A stretch of DNA of 64,000 nucleotides, taken from the NCBI GenBank assembly GCA_017470935.1, contig JAFUXG010000014.1:38887-102886 (forward strand), in the 5' to 3' direction. Below the pieces are notes generated by a model. It was given only the letters and a program-made list of their open reading frames with translations. It made no database searches and was not told the origin of the DNA. This DNA is from Lachnospiraceae bacterium (GTDB taxonomy: Bacteria; Bacillota; Clostridia; Lachnospirales; Lachnospiraceae). Position numbers and translations under genes: made by a program. Positions 34,527-44,501 of this stretch are shown here, piece by piece. Position 1 is the first letter of the stretch, and each line of letters starts with the position of its first letter.

Positions 34527-37412
34527 ATGAGATATTATGCATTAACACTTAAAACAAATAACGATCAGATTAAAGAAACCCAAAAAGTAAGAATTAAGGA
34601 CTATGGCTATTACAGTGTTATAGCCGGAATGAACAATTATGTGTTTGACTGTATTCGTAATGGAGTAAACTTTTTTGCATATCGAGAGGAAGAAAATAGG
34701 CTTTTAGCTGCTTTTTCCTATAACGAACAATCAATTTCATATGATGCAGCACTATCTGAACTTTCAGAGCAATTGAATAGCTGCTTTGAGTACAAAGGAA
34801 TGTCATCAGAACCGTATGAGATAACTACGTATGACTACATTGATGCTATGAAGGAATGCAGAAGACATCAATATACTGAGCGTTGGTCTACGGCAATAGA
34901 TAATGCAAAGCTGTGGCTATACGAACATATCAGAAATGACATGAAATCAATTCCTTATGAGTATAAAGAGATAATTATATCTGATGAAAAGGGAGATATA
35001 CAGGATATTTACGATGAATCTTTAAAAAATGAGCTTATTAACATCAGGGAACATAGTGTGAAGGAAGCTGATAACGGCGTGATGGCTCACTATTTTGTAT
35101 CTGCCGGCAGCTATAATGCAGCAGAGGATATGATAAATGCTCTTGCTTTGGAATTATACAATGCAGGACGTATCACGACAAAGCGAATAAGCATTGTTTC
35201 TGATATGGTTCCCAACCTTTATTCCAGAGATAATAATTTTGAAAATATGATAGAGAACAGTTATGGAGGAATAGTTGTTTACTATCTGAAAGAAAGTCTG
35301 GGTCATGGTTCAAGTTCATACGGGATGAACTGTCAGTATATAAGCAAGCTCTTTAGGCGTTATAGAAATAAATGTGTATTTGTCTTTGCTTATGAAAAGA
35401 ACCGCACGGGCTTTGCGTATAAAATGCTGCCGGAAATAAGAAAAAATGCTATATGCGTAGAGCTTAAGGAAGGTAAAGGTGATAAGAATGCAGCAGAAAA
35501 ATATCTGAGAACGTTAGTAAAAAAATCTGAATTATCAACCTATGTATCTTCTGTAAAAGAGTTCATGAAGCAATATAAAAAAGAGCAGTATTCTCAAACT
35601 GATGTGCTTGACGCATTTGAAAGATTCGAGCCATGGTGTCTTAACCGTAAAATGAAGGGAATGTATAGCTTTGATCCCGAAGGAAAATTATTACTGGATC
35701 GTGATACAGATGAAATATCTTCTTATGACAAACTTCAAAACCTTATTGGTCTTAATAAGGTTAAGGAACAAATTGACTGTGTGTTAGCTTCGTATATGGT
35801 TGATAATCAGCGAAGAAAATATGAAGGAAAGGACTTTGAAAGCGGAGCTTTACATATGATCTTTGCAGGTAATCCCGGTACTGCAAAAACCACGGTGGCA
35901 CGACTGTTTGCCGGTATAGCAAAGGAAAGAGGAATAATTGAAAGCGGTGTTTTTGTAGAAATCGGTGGTATGGATCTGAATCACATGCATCCAATAATTA
36001 TGCGAAACGTATTTGATGAAGCTAAGGGCGGCGTGTTATTTGTAGATGAAGCGTATGCCTTGTGCAACCCAACACCTGTAGCAACATTTATTCAGGAGAT
36101 GGAAAATCACAGGGATGAAGTGATAGTGATCATGGCCGGCTACAACGAAAGAATGGAGACTTTTCTAAAAGCAAATGAAGGCTTAAAGAGCAGAATCCCA
36201 CACTGGATAGATTTTCCTGATTATAATGCCGACGAACTTACGGAAATATTTCTTCTTATGACAAAGGAACGCAATTTTACCGTCAAAGATGATGCTATAC
36301 AGGAAGCTAAATATATCTTTAAAAAAGCCGGTTGTATAGAGAATTTCGGAAACGGAAGATACGTAAGAAATCTTATGGATAAGGCTGTTCTTAATCAGGC
36401 GTCCAGACTTGTTGGAAAATATAATGATGCCTCTGATATAAAGAAATCCGCTCTCTTTACTTTAATAAAAGAAGATATCACAGCACTCGAAGAGACCCCG
36501 GATAATAGTGATAAATCAAAGGCTGAAAAAAGAATAAAAGAAGAAAGAAAAGCCGGAGATGCCGCTAAAGAGCTTGATAATATGATTGGCTTAAAATCGG
36601 TAAAGGACATTATCCACAAGGCTGTTGCCAATGCAAGACTTAATAAGATATGTATGGATAAGGGCATCAGAAGAGAAAAGACCTCTATGCATATGATATT
36701 TACAGGTAATCCCGGAACAGCCAAAACTACAGTAGCCAGACTCTTTGCCGAGATAATGAAGGATGAGAAGATACTTGATCTTGGTAAATTCGTTGAAGTT
36801 GGAAGAGCAGACCTTATCGGCTCTCATGTAGGTGAGACGGCACCTATGGTAAAGGAGAAATTTAAGGAGGCTCAGGGCGGTGTTCTTTTTATTGACGAAG
36901 CTTATTCCCTTGTTGAATGTCAGAAGAATAGTTTTGGTGATGAAGCTATAAGCACTATAGTTCAGGAGATGGAAAATCAGCGGGATAAAGTAGTAGTGAT
37001 CTTTGCAGGATATCCGGAGCCTATGAAGGAGTTTCTTGACAGAAATCCGGGTATGAAGTCCAGAATAGCATTTCAGGTTAACTTTGATGATTATTCTAAG
37101 GAAGAACTCTGTGATATTACAAAGCTGATGCTTTCCAAGAAAAATTATACTTTGGAAAAAAAGGCTATGAAAAAGATTGAGAATATTTTAGATAAGGTAA
37201 TCGGCAGGGAAGACTTTGGAAACGGTCGATTCGTTCGCAAAATGATTGAAAAGGCTGAACTTAATCTTGCTGAAAGACTGATGTCTTTGCCGGAAGAAGA
37301 GATATCTGAGAAACTGGTCACTACCTTAGAGGTATGTGATATTCCTGGATATGATGATCTTAATCTGTCAGAAAACGACAGAAAATCTGTTCCCTTCGGA
37401 TTTGCATGCTAG
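34527..37412 (+). CDS. Tandem CbbX/SpoVK-type AAA+ ATPase, partner of an adjacent ClpP
   Basis: The 961-residue protein has two intact CbbX/SpoVK-like AAA+ modules: Walker A GNPGTAKT at 448-455 with Walker B VLFVDEAYAL, and a second GNPGTAKT at 727-734 with VLFIDEAYSL. Each has a lid with NFGNGR/DFGNGR and an arginine-finger helix. Residues about 185-345 look like a third, degenerate module without a P-loop (HYFVSAGSYNAAEDM, then GGIVVYYL). Residues 1-180 are unrecognised and may bind substrate. The C-terminus ends SVPFGFAC, whose FGF resembles the IGF/VGF tripeptides by which Clp unfoldases dock on ClpP. ATG 34527 is chosen for the GAGAGGG eight bases upstream. ClpP starts 31 bp after the stop. 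An unfoldase role is inferred. Confidence 0.8.
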   Translation: MRYYALTLKTNNDQIKETQKVRIKDYGYYSVIAGMNNYVFDCIRNGVNFFAYREEENRLLAAFSYNEQSISYDAALSELSEQLNSCFEYKGMSSEPYEITTYDYIDAMKECRRHQYTERWSTAIDNAKLWLYEHIRNDMKSIPYEYKEIIISDEKGDIQDIYDESLKNELINIREHSVKEADNGVMAHYFVSAGSYNAAEDMINALALELYNAGRITTKRISIVSDMVPNLYSRDNNFENMIENSYGGIVVYYLKESLGHGSSSYGMNCQYISKLFRRYRNKCVFVFAYEKNRTGFAYKMLPEIRKNAICVELKEGKGDKNAAEKYLRTLVKKSELSTYVSSVKEFMKQYKKEQYSQTDVLDAFERFEPWCLNRKMKGMYSFDPEGKLLLDRDTDEISSYDKLQNLIGLNKVKEQIDCVLASYMVDNQRRKYEGKDFESGALHMIFAGNPGTAKTTVARLFAGIAKERGIIESGVFVEIGGMDLNHMHPIIMRNVFDEAKGGVLFVDEAYALCNPTPVATFIQEMENHRDEVIVIMAGYNERMETFLKANEGLKSRIPHWIDFPDYNADELTEIFLLMTKERNFTVKDDAIQEAKYIFKKAGCIENFGNGRYVRNLMDKAVLNQASRLVGKYNDASDIKKSALFTLIKEDITALEETPDNSDKSKAEKRIKEERKAGDAAKELDNMIGLKSVKDIIHKAVANARLNKICMDKGIRREKTSMHMIFTGNPGTAKTTVARLFAEIMKDEKILDLGKFVEVGRADLIGSHVGETAPMVKEKFKEAQGGVLFIDEAYSLVECQKNSFGDEAISTIVQEMENQRDKVVVIFAGYPEPMKEFLDRNPGMKSRIAFQVNFDDYSKEELCDITKLMLSKKNYTLEKKAMKKIENILDKVIGREDFGNGRFVRKMIEKAELNLAERLMSLPEEEISEKLVTTLEVCDIPGYDDLNLSENDRKSVPFGFAC

Positions 37413-37443
37413 AAAGCAAATTTAGGTGAAAGGAGTGGTTGTT

Positions 37444-38037
37444 ATGAATCTGGTACCTACAGTAATTGAGTCGAGCGGACGCGGTGAGCGTGCCTACGAC
37501 ATTTATTCAAGACTGTTGAAGGAGAGAATCATTTTTCTGGGTGATGAGATAAATGATACCACTGCAAGCCTTGTGGTGGCTCAGCTTCTTTACCTTGAGT
37601 CGGAGGATGCAGGTAAGGATATAAGCTTGTACATCAACAGCCCCGGCGGCTCAGTGTCAGCCGGAATGGCAATATATGACACCATGAATTATATCAAATG
37701 TGATGTTTCAACAATATGCGTTGGAATGGCAGCAAGTATGGGTGCATTTCTTCTTTCGGGAGGTACGAAGGGAAAAAGACTTGCTCTTCCTAATGCAGAG
37801 ATCATGATTCATCAACCTCTCGGCGGTTTGCAGGGTGCGGCTTCCGACATGCAGATCGAAGCTTTGCACATTATCAAAACTAAAGAAAAGCTGTATCGCA
37901 TAATGGCTGCAAATTGCGGAAAGTCATATAAGGAGATAGAGACGGCTTGTGACAGAAACAACTGGAAGAGTGCAGTTGAAGCTATGGAGTATGGACTTAT
38001 TGACAAGGTAGTTGAGAAAAGGAGCGATGAATTATGA
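37444..38037 (+). CDS. clpP: ClpP-family protease paralogue with an altered catalytic triad
   Basis: The 197-residue protein aligns without gaps to Clp[21 protein letters not shown] opening, [11 protein letters not shown], the nucleophile Ser98 in GMAASMGAF, and His123 in IMIHQPLGG. The catalytic Asp is expected in the D-T-D-R-D-N-F segment before SAEEAxEYGLID. Here that segment is T-A-C-D-R-N-N-W, placing Ala168 at the Asp position; Asp170 is two residues later. Activity may depend on another residue, on mixing with a canonical ClpP, or be reduced. An AAAGGAG site supports ATG 37444. It is in an operon with the tandem AAA+ ATPase rather than with clpX, so it is likely an accessory ClpP. Confidence 0.88.
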   Translation: MNLVPTVIESSGRGERAYDIYSRLLKERIIFLGDEINDTTASLVVAQLLYLESEDAGKDISLYINSPGGSVSAGMAIYDTMNYIKCDVSTICVGMAASMGAFLLSGGTKGKRLALPNAEIMIHQPLGGLQGAASDMQIEALHIIKTKEKLYRIMAANCGKSYKEIETACDRNNWKSAVEAMEYGLIDKVVEKRSDEL

Positions 38038-38086
38038 CATAATGCCTGATGTGTCAGAGTATTTCAAACAGAATACATACCTTAAA

Positions 38087-38124
38087 TAAAAGCGGTGTTT
38101 ACATTATGTGGCATCGCTTTTGTA
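38087..38124 (+). terminator. Terminator after the AAA+/ClpP operon
   Basis: AAAGCG-TG pairs with CA-CGCTTT across an 13-base loop, followed by TTGTAC. It marks the right edge of the accessory island. Confidence 0.6.
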
Positions 38125-38148
38125 CTATACAAAAGAGTGCATATGGGG

Positions 38149-38173
38149 TATAATATGTCTGTTTGAAACGGAC
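38149..38173 (+). promoter_or_regulatory. uvrB -10 box and adjoining palindrome
   Basis: TATAAT (38149-38154) has only a weak -35 (TATACA, 16 bp upstream). The near-perfect palindrome GTCTGTTTGAAACGGAC (38157-38173) sits at the expected transcription start and could be a repressor site. It does not match the Firmicutes LexA consensus. Confidence 0.45.
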
Positions 38174-38190
38174 ATTACGGAGGTGTTTTT

Positions 38191-40200
38191 GTGCAGCCTG
38201 AACAAAATATATTCAAACTTCACGCCCCCTTCGAACCCACCGGAGACCAGCCCCAGGCTATAGATGCACTGGTGAAGGGTTTCAAGGAAGGCAATCAATT
38301 CGAGACTTTGCTTGGTGTTACGGGATCGGGTAAGACATTTACGATGGCTAATGTTATCGCGCAGCTTAACAAGCCCACTATCGTCATTGCGCACAATAAG
38401 ACATTGGCGGCCCAGTTATATAGTGAGTTCAAGGAATTCTTCCCTGAGAATGCAGTGGAGTATTTTGTATCATACTATGATTATTACCAGCCGGAGGCGT
38501 ATGTGCCATCGACAGATACTTATATAGAGAAGGATTCTTCAATAAATGATGAGATAGATAAGCTGCGGCATTCTGCCACCGCAGCCCTCATAGAACGAAG
38601 GGATGTTATCGTCATTTCATCTGTATCCTGCATATATGGCATTGGCTCGCCGGATGATTACGAGGAAATGATGCTGACACTCCGAACCGGCATGACCTAC
38701 GAGTGGGATGAGCTTATATCAGACCTTATTGATATTCAGTATGAGAGAAATGAAATGGACTTTAAGCGAGGGACCTTCCGTGTGCATGGAGATGTGCTGG
38801 AGATTTTACCGGTGTCCACCTTTGAGGATGCTATCAGGATAGAGTTTTTTGGAGACGAGATTGACAGGATGGTGGAGTTCGATCCTCTTACAGGAGAGAT
38901 CAAGAGGGGCATTAACTGTGCATTTATCTTTCCTGCTTCACACTATGTTGTGGCTCAGGAGAAGATTGAACGGGCAGTGGAAGAGATAGAGAAGGAGTTA
39001 GAGGAACGGGTTCAGTATTTCAAAGAAAATGATAAGCTTCTAGAGGCACAGCGTATAAGTGAGAGAACTCATTTTGACATGGAGATGCTCAAGGAGACAG
39101 GCTTCTGCTCCGGTATAGAGAACTATTCACGCCCTCTTGCAGGGTTAGAGCCCGGAGCAACGCCAAATACGCTGCTTGAGTTTTTCAAGGATGACTTTCT
39201 GATGATAATTGATGAGTCACATATGACGGTGCCCCAGATCCGCGGCATGTATGCAGGCGACAGGTCCAGAAAGCAGACGCTTGTGGACTTCGGTTTCCGT
39301 CTGCCATCAGCTATGGATAACAGGCCTCTTAGGTTTGATGAGTTTGAGGACAAGCTGGACCAGGTGCTTTTTGTGTCCGCAACTCCGTCAGATTATGAGG
39401 CGGAGCATGAGATGTTAAGAACGGAGCAGCTGATAAGACCAACGGGACTTCTTGATCCCAAGATCGAGGTTAAGCCGGTGGAGGGACAGGTGGATGACCT
39501 GCTCTCGGAGATCAACAAGGAAGTGGCAGGTGGACACAAGGTGCTTGTTACGACGCTTACCAAGCGTATGGCAGAGGATCTCACTGATTATCTTAGAGAG
39601 CAGGATGTTAAGGTGAAGTACCTGCACTCGGATATTGATACTTTGGAACGAATAGAGATTGTAAGAGACCTTCGTATGGGCGTGTTCGATGTGCTGGTGG
39701 GAATCAATCTTCTACGAGAGGGACTTGATATCCCGGAGATCACACTGGTGGCGATTCTTGATGCTGACAAGGAGGGCTTCCTTCGTTCTGAGACATCCCT
39801 TGTTCAGACCGTTGGGCGTGCAGCGCGTAACAGTGAAGGCCGTGTTATAATGTATGCGGATACAATAACCGGATCCATGAGGGTTGCCATAGATGAGACC
39901 AACCGCCGCCGTGAGATTCAGGATGCCTACAACAAGGAGCATGGAATAACGCCCACCACTATTGAGAAATCTGTGCGTGATCTTATTACCACCGGAACTG
40001 ATGAGGACATAGAAGAATTAAATGCTAAGTATAAAGAGAAGGATATCGAATCCATGTCCAAGAAGGAGCTTCAGGCGGAGATCAAGAAGTATACCAAGAA
40101 GATGGAGACTGCCGCGGCTGAGCTTAATTTTGAGATGGCGGCGGAGTATCGTGACAGGTTGAAGGAGCTTAAGGTGGCGCTGAGGGATTATGATGAATGA
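38191..40200 (+). CDS. uvrB: Excinuclease ABC subunit B
   Basis: The 669-residue product is a full-length UvrB. Visible are Walker A GVTGSGKT near residue 43-50, the damage-wedging beta-hairpin region [12 protein letters not shown], the DESHMT helicase motif, [11 protein letters not shown] with the [10 protein letters not shown] arginine motif, and a C-terminal UVR domain that contacts UvrC/UvrA. It loads at lesions delivered by UvrA in nucleotide excision repair. The start is GTG with an ACGGAGG eight bases upstream; no ATG is available nearby. uvrA lies 1.3 kb downstream with a toxin-antitoxin-like pair in between. Confidence 0.97.
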   Translation: MQPEQNIFKLHAPFEPTGDQPQAIDALVKGFKEGNQFETLLGVTGSGKTFTMANVIAQLNKPTIVIAHNKTLAAQLYSEFKEFFPENAVEYFVSYYDYYQPEAYVPSTDTYIEKDSSINDEIDKLRHSATAALIERRDVIVISSVSCIYGIGSPDDYEEMMLTLRTGMTYEWDELISDLIDIQYERNEMDFKRGTFRVHGDVLEILPVSTFEDAIRIEFFGDEIDRMVEFDPLTGEIKRGINCAFIFPASHYVVAQEKIERAVEEIEKELEERVQYFKENDKLLEAQRISERTHFDMEMLKETGFCSGIENYSRPLAGLEPGATPNTLLEFFKDDFLMIIDESHMTVPQIRGMYAGDRSRKQTLVDFGFRLPSAMDNRPLRFDEFEDKLDQVLFVSATPSDYEAEHEMLRTEQLIRPTGLLDPKIEVKPVEGQVDDLLSEINKEVAGGHKVLVTTLTKRMAEDLTDYLREQDVKVKYLHSDIDTLERIEIVRDLRMGVFDVLVGINLLREGLDIPEITLVAILDADKEGFLRSETSLVQTVGRAARNSEGRVIMYADTITGSMRVAIDETNRRREIQDAYNKEHGITPTTIEKSVRDLITTGTDEDIEELNAKYKEKDIESMSKKELQAEIKKYTKKMETAAAELNFEMAAEYRDRLKELKVALRDYDE

Positions 40201-40263
40201 CACTGCTTGTGTTATGGGCTGGAGGAAAACACACAACGATTCTATGCAATGTAGAAATGCTGA

Positions 40264-40292
40264 TTGACAATGACATTTCCCTGCAATATAAT
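40264..40292 (+). promoter_or_regulatory. Consensus sigma-A promoter upstream of the small-ORF/GNAT pair
   Basis: TTGACA (40264-40269) and TATAAT (40287-40292) with exactly 17 bp between: a perfect consensus. The inverted repeat CTTATA/TATAAG (40309-40328) follows and overlaps the likely transcript start region, a plausible autoregulatory site. Confidence 0.7.
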
Positions 40293-40416
40293 ATTAATGT
40301 GCATAAAACTTATAATATGGTGTATAAGACTGTTATTGCGTATTTACAAGAATGATATTTGCTGAATTAGATTAGTCAATGATTATTGCTACGAAGCATA
40401 GAAAGGAAGATGCTGT

Positions 40417-40593
40417 ATGGAAGAATTTGTAAGATATGGAAAGCCTTCTATGACAGACTTGCCCTATGAACTGGGGGTAAGAATAATGGAACAGATTATG
40501 AATGCACCTAAGCCTGATTTTACTAACGCTGATAAAGAAATAGCGGAAATAACGAAAAGGATTAAAGCTGCAAGGGAGAAAGCTGATGAGTAA
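40417..40593 (+). CDS. Small antitoxin-like protein (58 aa)
   Basis: This short frame encodes a 58-residue protein starting MEEFVRYGKP and ending AREKADE. It is charged, with a basic/acidic C-terminal helix, and has no membrane segment. A GAAAGGAAG site lies 7-15 bases upstream. Its last bases overlap the start of the GNAT gene (ATGAGTAA), so the two are translationally coupled. Size, coupling, the perfect upstream promoter and the enzyme-like partner resemble type II antitoxins of GNAT toxin pairs. The sequence does not match a ribbon-helix-helix family that I can name, so the function is inferred. Confidence 0.6.
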   Translation: MEEFVRYGKPSMTDLPYELGVRIMEQIMNAPKPDFTNADKEIAEITKRIKAAREKADE

Positions 40594-41188
40594 AGGTGTG
40601 TTATGTGATGGTATTTACTATTGTGAACACATCAATATATCAGCAAAAGATGAGGATATAAGTAACTTTTGTGTAAAATATAGAAATCATACTATAGGAT
40701 TAGAGAATTATATCAAATACAGTTCATTTTCTGATGAGGAAATAGGATTGATGCGCACATATATTGTTAGAGATGTCAAGACAGAAGAGATGGTGGGATA
40801 TTTTTCTTTGAAAGCCGGATTGGTATCTTTAAATGAGCGAGAGGTTCAAAACAATCATGGAGAGAATGAAGTTATATTTGATACTGCCCCGGGCGTTGAA
40901 GTGGCAAATTATGCTATGAATGAAAGATACTGTGAAGCACATCCAGAAACAAAAGGTATCGGAATACTAATATTTCGTCATTTCATACAAAGCTTAGTAC
41001 GGCAGGTGGCAGAAATAGTAGGAGCAAGAGTTATGTATATTTTTGCTTTGCCAATAGATAGCTTGATAGAACGTTATAGAAACGTATATGGATTTAGAAG
41101 ATTTGATGCAGAATCAGAATTTGCAATACATAAAAGGATTAAACCAATTTATGATAAGGCTTGTATCTTCATGTATCAGTTAATATAG
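40586..41188 (+). CDS. GNAT-fold acetyltransferase, possible toxin
   Basis: The 200-residue protein has GNAT-like features: a central strand MVGYFSLKAG, then VEVANYAMNERY leading to ETKGIGILIFRHFIQ, where the usual acetyl-CoA loop Q/R-x-x-G-x-G/A is represented by KGIGI. A C-terminal YRNVYGFRRF strand-turn typical of GNATs follows. It overlaps a small upstream gene by eight bases. GNAT toxins such as TacT or AtaT acetylate aminoacyl-tRNAs, and this pair has the same layout. A plain housekeeping acetyltransferase is the alternative. A terminator follows. Confidence 0.65.
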   Translation: MSKGVLCDGIYYCEHINISAKDEDISNFCVKYRNHTIGLENYIKYSSFSDEEIGLMRTYIVRDVKTEEMVGYFSLKAGLVSLNEREVQNNHGENEVIFDTAPGVEVANYAMNERYCEAHPETKGIGILIFRHFIQSLVRQVAEIVGARVMYIFALPIDSLIERYRNVYGFRRFDAESEFAIHKRIKPIYDKACIFMYQLI

Positions 41189-41220
41189 GTATTCATAATT
41201 GTATAGAAGAGTGTATTATA

Positions 41221-41262
41221 GTGCTGCAGCCACATCGATATGTGTGATTGCAGCATTTTATA
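41221..41262 (+). terminator. Terminator after the GNAT gene
   Basis: TGCTGCA and TGCAGCA with an inner CACAT/ATGTG stem are followed by TTTTATATT. Confidence 0.75.
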
Positions 41263-41281
41263 TTAACATTATACGAAGAAT

Positions 41282-41295
41282 CGAATATTTGTTCT
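41282..41295 (+). promoter_or_regulatory. Possible LexA (SOS) box upstream of uvrA
   Basis: CGAATATTTGTTCT matches the Firmicutes LexA/DinR consensus CGAAC-N4-GTTCG at 8 of 10 defined bases. It is about 195 bp before uvrA. The rest of the gap (41263-41488) is AT-rich with a TATAAT at 41354 but no good -35. Confidence 0.35.
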
Positions 41296-41488
41296 GTACT
41301 TTTTCTTTGTATTCTGATATACTATGAAATACATCATTGTTATATAGACGTTGTATAATTTGAAATGGTTAATATGGTTCAGCATCCATTGTTCTGTTGT
41401 TGAATAATGAACGACTTTATTGAAAAGACTTTTAATAGATTAGAACAAGACAAATATGGGATTTAGATAGAAAGGAATGGCAAACAAC

Positions 41489-44314
41489 ATGAAGCAGTAC
41501 ATCACCATCAAGGGTGCAAGAGAACACAATCTTAAAGATATTGACATCAGAATTCCAAGAGATGAGATGGTTGTTATAACCGGTCTTTCCGGTTCCGGTA
41601 AGTCGTCTCTTGCCTTTGATACTATATATGCAGAGGGACAGCGGCGTTACATGGAGTCGCTGTCATCCTATGCGAGACAGTTCTTAGGGCAGGCTGAGAA
41701 GCCGGAGGTGGATAAGATCGAAGGACTGTCGCCTGCGATTTCCATAGACCAGAAGTCAACCAACAGGAATCCCCGTTCCACTGTTGGAACGGTGACGGAA
41801 ATTTATGATTACTTCCGTCTTCTTTATGCAAGGATCGGTATTCCACACTGTCCTAACTGCGGACGGGAGATCATGAGACAGACTGTTGACCAGATGGTGG
41901 ATACGGTCATGGCACTTCCTGAGGGTACAAAGTTCCAGCTGCTTGCTCCTGTTGTAAGAGGCCGCAAGGGCCGCCATGAGAAGGTGCTTGCCCAGGCTAA
42001 GCGAAGCGGCTATGTGCGCGTGCTGGTGGACGGCTCCCTGTATGACCTTTCTGAGGAGATTACTCTTGACAAGAATAAGAAGCATGACATCTCCATTGTA
42101 GTGGACAGGCTTGTGGTAAAGGAAGGGATACGCCGCAGATTAAATGATTCCATTGAGGCGGTAATGAAGCTGGCTGACGGTCTTATGGTGGTGGATGTGA
42201 TAGGCGGTAAGGCTATCAATATGAGCAACAGTTTCGCCTGTCCTGACTGTGGCATAAGCATTGATGAGATAGAGCCTCGGAGCTTTTCATTTAATAATCC
42301 ATTTGGTGCATGTCCTACCTGCTTCGGTCTGGGATATAAGATGGAGTTCGATGTGGATCTCATGATCCCCGACAAGAGCATATCTATTGCAGACGGTGCT
42401 ATTGTGGTGCTGGGCTGGCAGTCCTGTACAGACAAGAAGTCCTATACGAGAGCTATTCTTGATGCCCTTGCAAAGGAGTATAAGTTTGACCTTGACACTC
42501 CCTTTGAGGATATGAGTGAGGAGGCACAGAATATCATTCTTCATGGAACTAATGGACATGAGGTGAAGGTTCACTACAAGGGACAGCGTGGTGAGGGCGT
42601 GTATGATGTTGCCTTTGAGGGACTTATCCGCAACGTACAGAGGCGTTACCGGGAGGTGGGCTCTGAGTCCATGAAGGAGGAATACGAGAGCTTTATGACT
42701 ATAACCCCCTGTGATGATTGTGATGGGCGTCGTCTCAAGAGGGAGTCGCTGGCGGTAACAGTGGGTGGCAAGAATATATATGAGATAACCCAGTATTCAA
42801 TAGATAAATTGGTTGAGTTCCTTGACAATATGGAGCTTACGGACAGACAGAGATTCATTGGCGGGGGAATACTTAAGGAGATCAATGCAAGGCTGCATTT
42901 CCTGCTGGATGTGGGACTTAACTATCTGGCACTTTACAGACCGACGGGAACGCTTTCCGGCGGGGAGGCGCAGAGGATCAGGCTTGCAACACAGATTGGT
43001 TCGGGACTTGTGGGCGTGGCTTATATTCTTGACGAGCCAAGTATCGGACTGCACCAGAGAGATAACGATAAGCTCATAGCAACACTTAAGCGCTTGAGAG
43101 ATCTTGGCAATACACTGATCGTGGTGGAGCATGACGAGGATACTATGCTTGCAGCTGACCACATAGTTGATATAGGTCCAGGTGCAGGAGAGAACGGCGG
43201 CAAGGTTATTGCCGAGGGTACTGCAGAGGAGATCATGGCTAACGAGGAGTCCATAACCGGTGCATATCTGTCGGGACGAATCAAAATCCCTGTGCCTAAG
43301 AGGCGCAAGGAGCCGACAGGCTGGATTACGGTGAAGGGTGCGAGAGTCAATAATCTTAAGAACATAGATGTACCATTTCCTCTTGGAGTGATGACCTGTG
43401 TGACAGGTGTGTCCGGTTCAGGCAAGAGCTCACTTGTAAATGAGATTCTATACAAGCATCTTGCCCGTGACCTTAACCGAGCAAGGATCAAGCCGGGAGA
43501 CCATGACGGAATCGAGGGCCTTGACCAGCTTGATAAGGTTATTAACATAGACCAATCACCTATCGGAAGAACACCCCGTTCCAATCCTGCAACCTACTGC
43601 GGCGTGTTTGACATGATACGTGATCTCTTTGCGGGGACCAAGGATGCCAAGAGCAGAGGATACAAGAAGGGAAGATTCTCATTTAATGTGTCAGGAGGCA
43701 GATGCGAGGCTTGTAAGGGTGACGGAATCCTTAAGATCGAGATGCACTTCCTGCCGGATGTGTATGTGCCCTGTGAGGTGTGCGGGGGCAAGCGTTACAA
43801 CCGTGAGACATTGGAGGTTATGTATAAGGGCAAGAATATATATGATGTGCTGGATATGACCGTGGATGAGGCGTGTAAGTTCTTTGAGAATGTGCCGACG
43901 ATATTAAGAAAGATCGAGACACTTAAGGAGGTCGGACTCGGATATATTCGTCTCGGACAGCCGTCCACAACCCTTTCCGGAGGTGAGGCACAGCGTGTCA
44001 AGCTGGCGACGGAGCTTTCAAGAAGGAGCACGGGCAAGACGGTGTATATTCTTGACGAGCCCACCACGGGACTGCATTTTGCGGATGTGCACAAGCTTGT
44101 TGATATTCTCCACAGATTGTCGGAGGGCGGCAATACTGTGATCGTAATAGAGCACAACCTTGAGGTCATCAAGACAGCGGATTATATAATCGACATCGGG
44201 CCTGAGGGCGGCGATATGGGAGGAACCATCGTGGCAGCGGGAACGCCTGAAGAGATTGCTAAGAAAAAGAAAAGCTTTACAGGGCAGTATCTGAAGAAGA
44301 TGCTGAAGAGATAA
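41489..44314 (+). CDS. uvrA: Excinuclease ABC subunit A
   Basis: The product is a full-length UvrA of about 941 residues. It has two ABC ATPase modules (Walker [10 protein letters not shown] near the start and GVSGSGKSS near residue 645), two LSGGEAQR signatures, and zinc fingers with CPNCG...CPDCG and CEACKGDG...CEVCGGKRY. It scans DNA for damage and loads UvrB. The start is uncertain: ATG 41489 has AAAGGA 12 bases upstream, whereas ATG 41477 directly abuts that site and gives four more residues. A strong hairpin without a T-run follows the stop. Confidence 0.97.
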   Translation: MKQYITIKGAREHNLKDIDIRIPRDEMVVITGLSGSGKSSLAFDTIYAEGQRRYMESLSSYARQFLGQAEKPEVDKIEGLSPAISIDQKSTNRNPRSTVGTVTEIYDYFRLLYARIGIPHCPNCGREIMRQTVDQMVDTVMALPEGTKFQLLAPVVRGRKGRHEKVLAQAKRSGYVRVLVDGSLYDLSEEITLDKNKKHDISIVVDRLVVKEGIRRRLNDSIEAVMKLADGLMVVDVIGGKAINMSNSFACPDCGISIDEIEPRSFSFNNPFGACPTCFGLGYKMEFDVDLMIPDKSISIADGAIVVLGWQSCTDKKSYTRAILDALAKEYKFDLDTPFEDMSEEAQNIILHGTNGHEVKVHYKGQRGEGVYDVAFEGLIRNVQRRYREVGSESMKEEYESFMTITPCDDCDGRRLKRESLAVTVGGKNIYEITQYSIDKLVEFLDNMELTDRQRFIGGGILKEINARLHFLLDVGLNYLALYRPTGTLSGGEAQRIRLATQIGSGLVGVAYILDEPSIGLHQRDNDKLIATLKRLRDLGNTLIVVEHDEDTMLAADHIVDIGPGAGENGGKVIAEGTAEEIMANEESITGAYLSGRIKIPVPKRRKEPTGWITVKGARVNNLKNIDVPFPLGVMTCVTGVSGSGKSSLVNEILYKHLARDLNRARIKPGDHDGIEGLDQLDKVINIDQSPIGRTPRSNPATYCGVFDMIRDLFAGTKDAKSRGYKKGRFSFNVSGGRCEACKGDGILKIEMHFLPDVYVPCEVCGGKRYNRETLEVMYKGKNIYDVLDMTVDEACKFFENVPTILRKIETLKEVGLGYIRLGQPSTTLSGGEAQRVKLATELSRRSTGKTVYILDEPTTGLHFADVHKLVDILHRLSEGGNTVIVIEHNLEVIKTADYIIDIGPEGGDMGGTIVAAGTPEEIAKKKKSFTGQYLKKMLKR

Positions 44315-44335
44315 GTTGATATATGGGATCTTTAT

Positions 44336-44356
44336 TGCGGGGCAGTTTGCCCCGCA
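44336..44356 (+). terminator. GC-rich hairpin after uvrA
   Basis: TGCGGGGCA and TGCCCCGCA form a perfect 9-bp stem with a GTT loop, 22 bp after the uvrA stop. No T-run follows, so termination may be weak or factor-dependent. Confidence 0.5.
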
Positions 44357-44389
44357 GACCTGATAACCGTTGATAATTCGAGATTTTAT

Positions 44390-44418
44390 TTGCAATTTTT
44401 AATTAGTTAATATATAAT
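44390..44418 (+). promoter_or_regulatory. CRISPR leader promoter
   Basis: TTGCAA (44390-44395) and TATAAT (44413-44418) are 17 bp apart in an AT-rich leader, 84 bp before the first repeat and on the same strand as the array's orientation. Confidence 0.6.
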
Positions 44419-44501
44419 AATGACATTATAATTCCTGTTATCCTTTTTACCCCGCAAATCATCTTTTGAGGCAATAATAATAAAGGGATTGCAAGGACAG
44501 G

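Noticed and set aside
38038-38190. A LexA box at uvrB
   Set aside because: No CGAAC-N4-GTTCG-like sequence is present; the palindrome there has a different core.
40192-40266. 24-codon ORF overlapping the end of uvrB
   Set aside because: No ribosome site of its own and a stop just before the consensus promoter; likely chance.
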